Assembly (NCBI GenBank): GCA_964617665.1
Contig: CAZUAH010000725.1
Coordinates: 1-6,358 of the forward strand
Reading direction: 5' to 3'
Length of the DNA: 6,358 nt
Source of the DNA: JADHUC01 sp964617665
GTDB taxonomy: Bacteria; Planctomycetota; Planctomycetia; Pirellulales; Pirellulaceae
The translations under genes were made by a program, and so were the position numbers. Below the pieces are notes generated by a model. That model saw only the letters and a list, made by a program, of their open reading frames with translations. It made no database searches and had not been told where the DNA came from. Below, one piece after another: positions 6,194 to 6,358 of this stretch (positions within the stretch are counted from its first letter, which is position 1; each line of letters starts with the position of its first letter).

Positions 6194-6279
6194 AGTCAGC
6201 GATTGTCGAAACTCAGGCAAACAGCGAATCAGCTTTCAACCTGAAATTGTGTTTTTCTAGCAAGGCGAAGTCAGCGATT
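6194..6279 (+). repeat. 11-bp direct repeat pair
   Basis: AGTCAGCGATT occurs at 6194-6204 and again at 6269-6279, 75 bases apart start to start. A related, imperfect CAGCGAATCAGC lies between them near 6222-6233. The role is unknown and it may be chance. Confidence 0.4.
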
Positions 6280-6305
6280 CTGAACTTTCAATGTTCACGA
6301 TGTTT

Positions 6306-6323
6306 CAAAGTCCAAAGTCCAAA
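6306..6323 (+). repeat. 7-bp tandem repeat
   Basis: CAAAGTC occurs twice in tandem (6306-6319) followed by a third partial CAAA. A minor low-complexity feature. Confidence 0.5.
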
Positions 6324-6358
6324 CCTGACTCGGACTATGCTGCCAACATTGGAAAACC

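Larger units (their letters stand above)
5965..6358. other. Right-end region without a convincing gene
   Basis: About 390 bp. A minus-strand open frame (6183-5929) begins with TTG, has no good ribosome site, overlaps the TIGR03067 gene tail-to-tail and is rich in Arg/Pro/His, so I do not call it. Roughly 5990-6130 is noticeably GC-rich and the remainder AT-richer. I see no terminator directly after 5964 and no RNA gene. Confidence 0.45.

Overview
The window looks like a draft or metagenome-derived contig from a planctomycete. The reasons are family content: a DUF1559 domain, a TIGR03067 domain, planctomycete-style leucine-rich repeats (LRRs) of 24 residues, and a MauG/cytochrome c peroxidase module, most of them on exported proteins. 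Base composition is moderately GC-rich, and the coding frames prefer G/C at third positions. No rRNA, tRNA, CRISPR array or recognisable insertion sequence was seen. A run of 100 N (3319-3418) marks a scaffold gap.

Left part (1-965, minus strand): a DUF932 phage/plasmid-type protein (186-965) is followed by, and overlaps by 23 bp, a small protein that runs off the left edge (1-208). Both starts have a strong GGAGG-type ribosome site, and the overlap suggests translational coupling. DUF932 genes are common on plasmids, phages and integrated accessory islands. About 600 bp without a convincing gene (966-1564) separates this pair from the plus-strand genes.

Centre (1565-4578, plus strand): the main feature is a multi-domain exported protein. 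It carries an N-terminal lipoprotein-like signal, an unassigned region, a DUF1559 domain lacking the usual prepilin helix, a tandem LRR array, and a complete diheme cytochrome c peroxidase domain (CATCH and CSTCH haem motifs). The N gap lies inside the LRR array. Exactly the same 55 bases stand on both sides of it. This looks like the overlap left by a de Bruijn assembler with k=55. Collapsing the two copies restores one unbroken frame of 953 codons (952 residues) with perfect 24-residue LRR phasing. Any further hidden repeat copies would add 72 bp each and keep the frame. As printed, with 100 N, the frame is broken, so an automatic annotation would give two false partial genes.

Right part (4703-5964, plus strand): a small TPR lipoprotein candidate (4703-5227); a possible 49-residue, single-membrane-span ORF starting with TTG four bases after it (5232-5381); and a TIGR03067 lipoprotein candidate (5491-5964). 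All the named plus-strand proteins carry export signals. Together with the CXXCH haem sites, this places their products at or beyond the cytoplasmic membrane. A shared pathway is only an inference from co-orientation. The last ~390 bp (5965-6358) contain no convincing gene, only short direct repeats.
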